From assembly GCF_008370325.1 (NCBI RefSeq), contig NZ_VNIP01000001.1, positions 496,001 through 560,000 of the forward strand: a DNA stretch of 64,000 bases, in the 5' to 3' direction. This DNA comes from Martinezella tropici. GTDB taxonomy: Bacteria; Pseudomonadota; Alphaproteobacteria; Rhizobiales; Rhizobiaceae. Below the pieces are notes generated by a model, which saw nothing but the letters and a program-made list of their open reading frames with translations, searched no databases and was not told where the DNA came from. This document shows positions 62,790-64,000 of this stretch, one piece after another; position 1 is the stretch's first letter; every line of letters starts with the position of its first letter. The translations under genes were made by a program, and so were the position numbers.

Positions 62790-64000
62790 TCAAAACCTGT
62801 CGCGCAACGCAAACCACGAGAGCGCCAGGAACAGCAGAGGCGCCCGCATGCGCGCACCGCCGGGGAAGGGCGGAATGTTCAGCTCCTTGAAGAGATGAAG
62901 TTCATCCGCATTCCCGAGTACCGTTTTCGCATAGAGTTTACCGCAATAATTTGACAGCATAACCCCATGGCCGGAATAACCGCCGATCGAGGTGACGCCG
63001 GGCATGACTTCGCGCACGAAGGGCTGGCGCGGCATGGTGATGCCTACCGAACCGCCCCAGGCATAGTCGATCTTTATATCGCTCAGAGCAGGATAGATTT
63101 CGGTGATCTGCCGGCGGATGTGCTGCGTTATGTCGCGTGGATTGTCTGATGTATAGGCCTCACGCCCGCCGAACAGCAGGCGCCCGTCCTTCGATTTGCG
63201 GAAATAGCGCACGACGAACCGCGAATCGGCAACGGCCTCGTTGCCCGGAAGAACCTGCGGGAAGCGATCGAGCGGTTCCGTGGCGCCGATGAAGGAGCGG
63301 ATCGGCATGACGTGGCTCGAGGTCACCGGCTCGAGGTTGCCGATATAGCCGTTGCAGGCGATCAGTACCCGGTCGGCGGTGATCTCGCCGCCATCCGTTT
63401 CGATAACGGTCTTGCCGTCCGCTTGGCGAAAGCCCTTTGCCTGGGTCATCTCAAAGAGGGAGGCACCGGCTTCGGCCGCGACGCGGGCAAGGCCGATGAG
63501 AAGCTTCAGCGGGTTGATATGGCCCGTGCCCATATCCCGGACGCCATAGAGATAGAATTGCGAACCCAGCCGCTCCTGGGTCTCGGCCTGATCCATGAAC
63601 GTTACGTGCGGATAGCCGTAGCGGGTCGCCGCGATCTCCGCATTGTCCATGTAGTCGCGCTTGTAGCCGCGCTTGTGGGTGACATTCATCTGGCCGGGTA
63701 GGAAGTCGATGTCGATGCCATGCTCGGAAGAGAAATCGAGAAGATGGCGCTTGGCGTCCTCGGCCAAATCGAAGAGAGCCTTCGAGCGCTCGTAGCCGAT
63801 CTTCTCTTCCATCTCTTCCGGCCACCAGCGCTGGCCGGTGCCGAGCTGGCCGCCATTGCGGCCGGAGGCACCATCGCCGAAGCGGTTGGCGTCGATCAGG
63901 ACGACGTCGACGCCGCCCTTGGCAAGATTATAGGCGGCCTGCAGGCCGGTATAGCCGCCGCCGACGATCGCAACATCGGCCCGGCGCGAACCGTCGAGCT
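62790..64000 (-). CDS. FAD-dependent amine/amino-acid oxidoreductase (DAO family), cut by window edge
   Basis: The frame remains open to the window end, so the start is outside. About 403 residues are visible. The FAD-binding Rossmann motif (VAIVGGGYTGLQAAYNLAKG) is followed by the DAO-type motif GDGASGRNGGQ. A C-terminal segment resembles the GYSGHGVMLSN strand of gamma-glutamylputrescine oxidase (PuuB)-type enzymes. The protein probably oxidises an amine or amino acid; the substrate is not clear. It is co-directional with zwf (131 bases apart). Confidence 0.85.
   Translation of the reverse strand, partial: LDGSRRADVAIVGGGYTGLQAAYNLAKGGVDVVLIDANRFGDGASGRNGGQLGTGQRWWPEEMEEKIGYERSKALFDLAEDAKRHLLDFSSEHGIDIDFLPGQMNVTHKRGYKRDYMDNAEIAATRYGYPHVTFMDQAETQERLGSQFYLYGVRDMGTGHINPLKLLIGLARVAAEAGASLFEMTQAKGFRQADGKTVIETDGGEITADRVLIACNGYIGNLEPVTSSHVMPIRSFIGATEPLDRFPQVLPGNEAVADSRFVVRYFRKSKDGRLLFGGREAYTSDNPRDITQHIRRQITEIYPALSDIKIDYAWGGSVGITMPRQPFVREVMPGVTSIGGYSGHGVMLSNYCGKLYAKTVLGNADELHLFKELNIPPFPGGARMRAPLLFLALSWFALRDRF

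Overview
This window is a chromosomal stretch from a fast-growing member of the Rhizobiaceae, most like Rhizobium sensu stricto. The evidence is gene content and order: fliF-visNR, flhB-fliGNM-motA, flgF-fliI, flgBC-fliE-flgG-flgAI-motE-flgH-fliLP, a flagellin array, motBC-motD(fliK), rem, flgK/L-flaF-flbT-flgD-fliQ-flhA-fliR, then the aglR/aglEFGAK alpha-glucoside locus and edd-pgl-zwf. Sinorhizobium meliloti has nearly the same order. VisN/VisR, Rem, MotC, MotD and MotE are rhizobial specialities. No tRNA, rRNA, IS element or CRISPR array was seen.

Layout. 1-17.5 kb: end of fliF, the master regulators visN/visR, a leftward block (unknown gene, flhB, fliG, fliN, fliM, motA) and a rightward block (flgF to fliP) encoding the switch, rod, rings, export ATPase and export gate. 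17.7-27.4 kb: the flagellin region, with a leftward TPR/O-GlcNAc-transferase-like (GT41) gene, flaA, flaB, a leftward pair (PLP-dependent decarboxylase plus TPR/ATP-grasp protein), flaC and flaD. 27.7-33.2 kb: fliH-like, motB, motC, fliK/motD and a small lytic transglycosylase. 33.4-44.0 kb: rem, then the late operon, in which the expected hook gene flgE is reduced to a 109-codon in-frame remnant, followed by flgK, flgL, flaF, flbT, flgD, fliQ, flhA, fliR and four small accessory genes. 44.2-47.2 kb: a WecG/TagA-type glycosyltransferase and a Wzz/GumC-like chain-length protein. 47.3-48.2 kb: folD. 48.2-56.0 kb: aglR and the divergent aglEFGAK operon (ABC uptake plus alpha-glucosidase). 56.2-58.4 kb: a PilZ-like gene and a divergent TetR/lipoprotein pair. 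58.5-62.7 kb: leftward zwf-pgl-edd (Entner-Doudoroff entry). The window ends inside an FAD amine-oxidase-type gene.

How the parts work together. VisNR activates rem and Rem activates the structural genes (known in S. meliloti). FlaF/FlbT tune flagellin synthesis. MotA/B/C with MotE chaperoning and FliG/M/N form the motor. The GT41 enzyme is well placed to glycosylate the adjacent flagellins. Glucose released by AglA would enter the Entner-Doudoroff pathway through Zwf, Pgl and Edd.

Main points for a second look: (1) the flgE remnant in place of an intact hook gene; (2) the GT41 gene and the decarboxylase/ATP-grasp pair embedded in the flagellin array, possibly a flagellin- or metabolite-modification system; (3) a leader element shared by all four flagellins (GCATGA, then two CCGG blocks able to pair, then an ATGTCC-like block); (4) three identical-core LacI-type operators around the aglR/aglE promoter region; (5) several inverted repeats with no assigned function.
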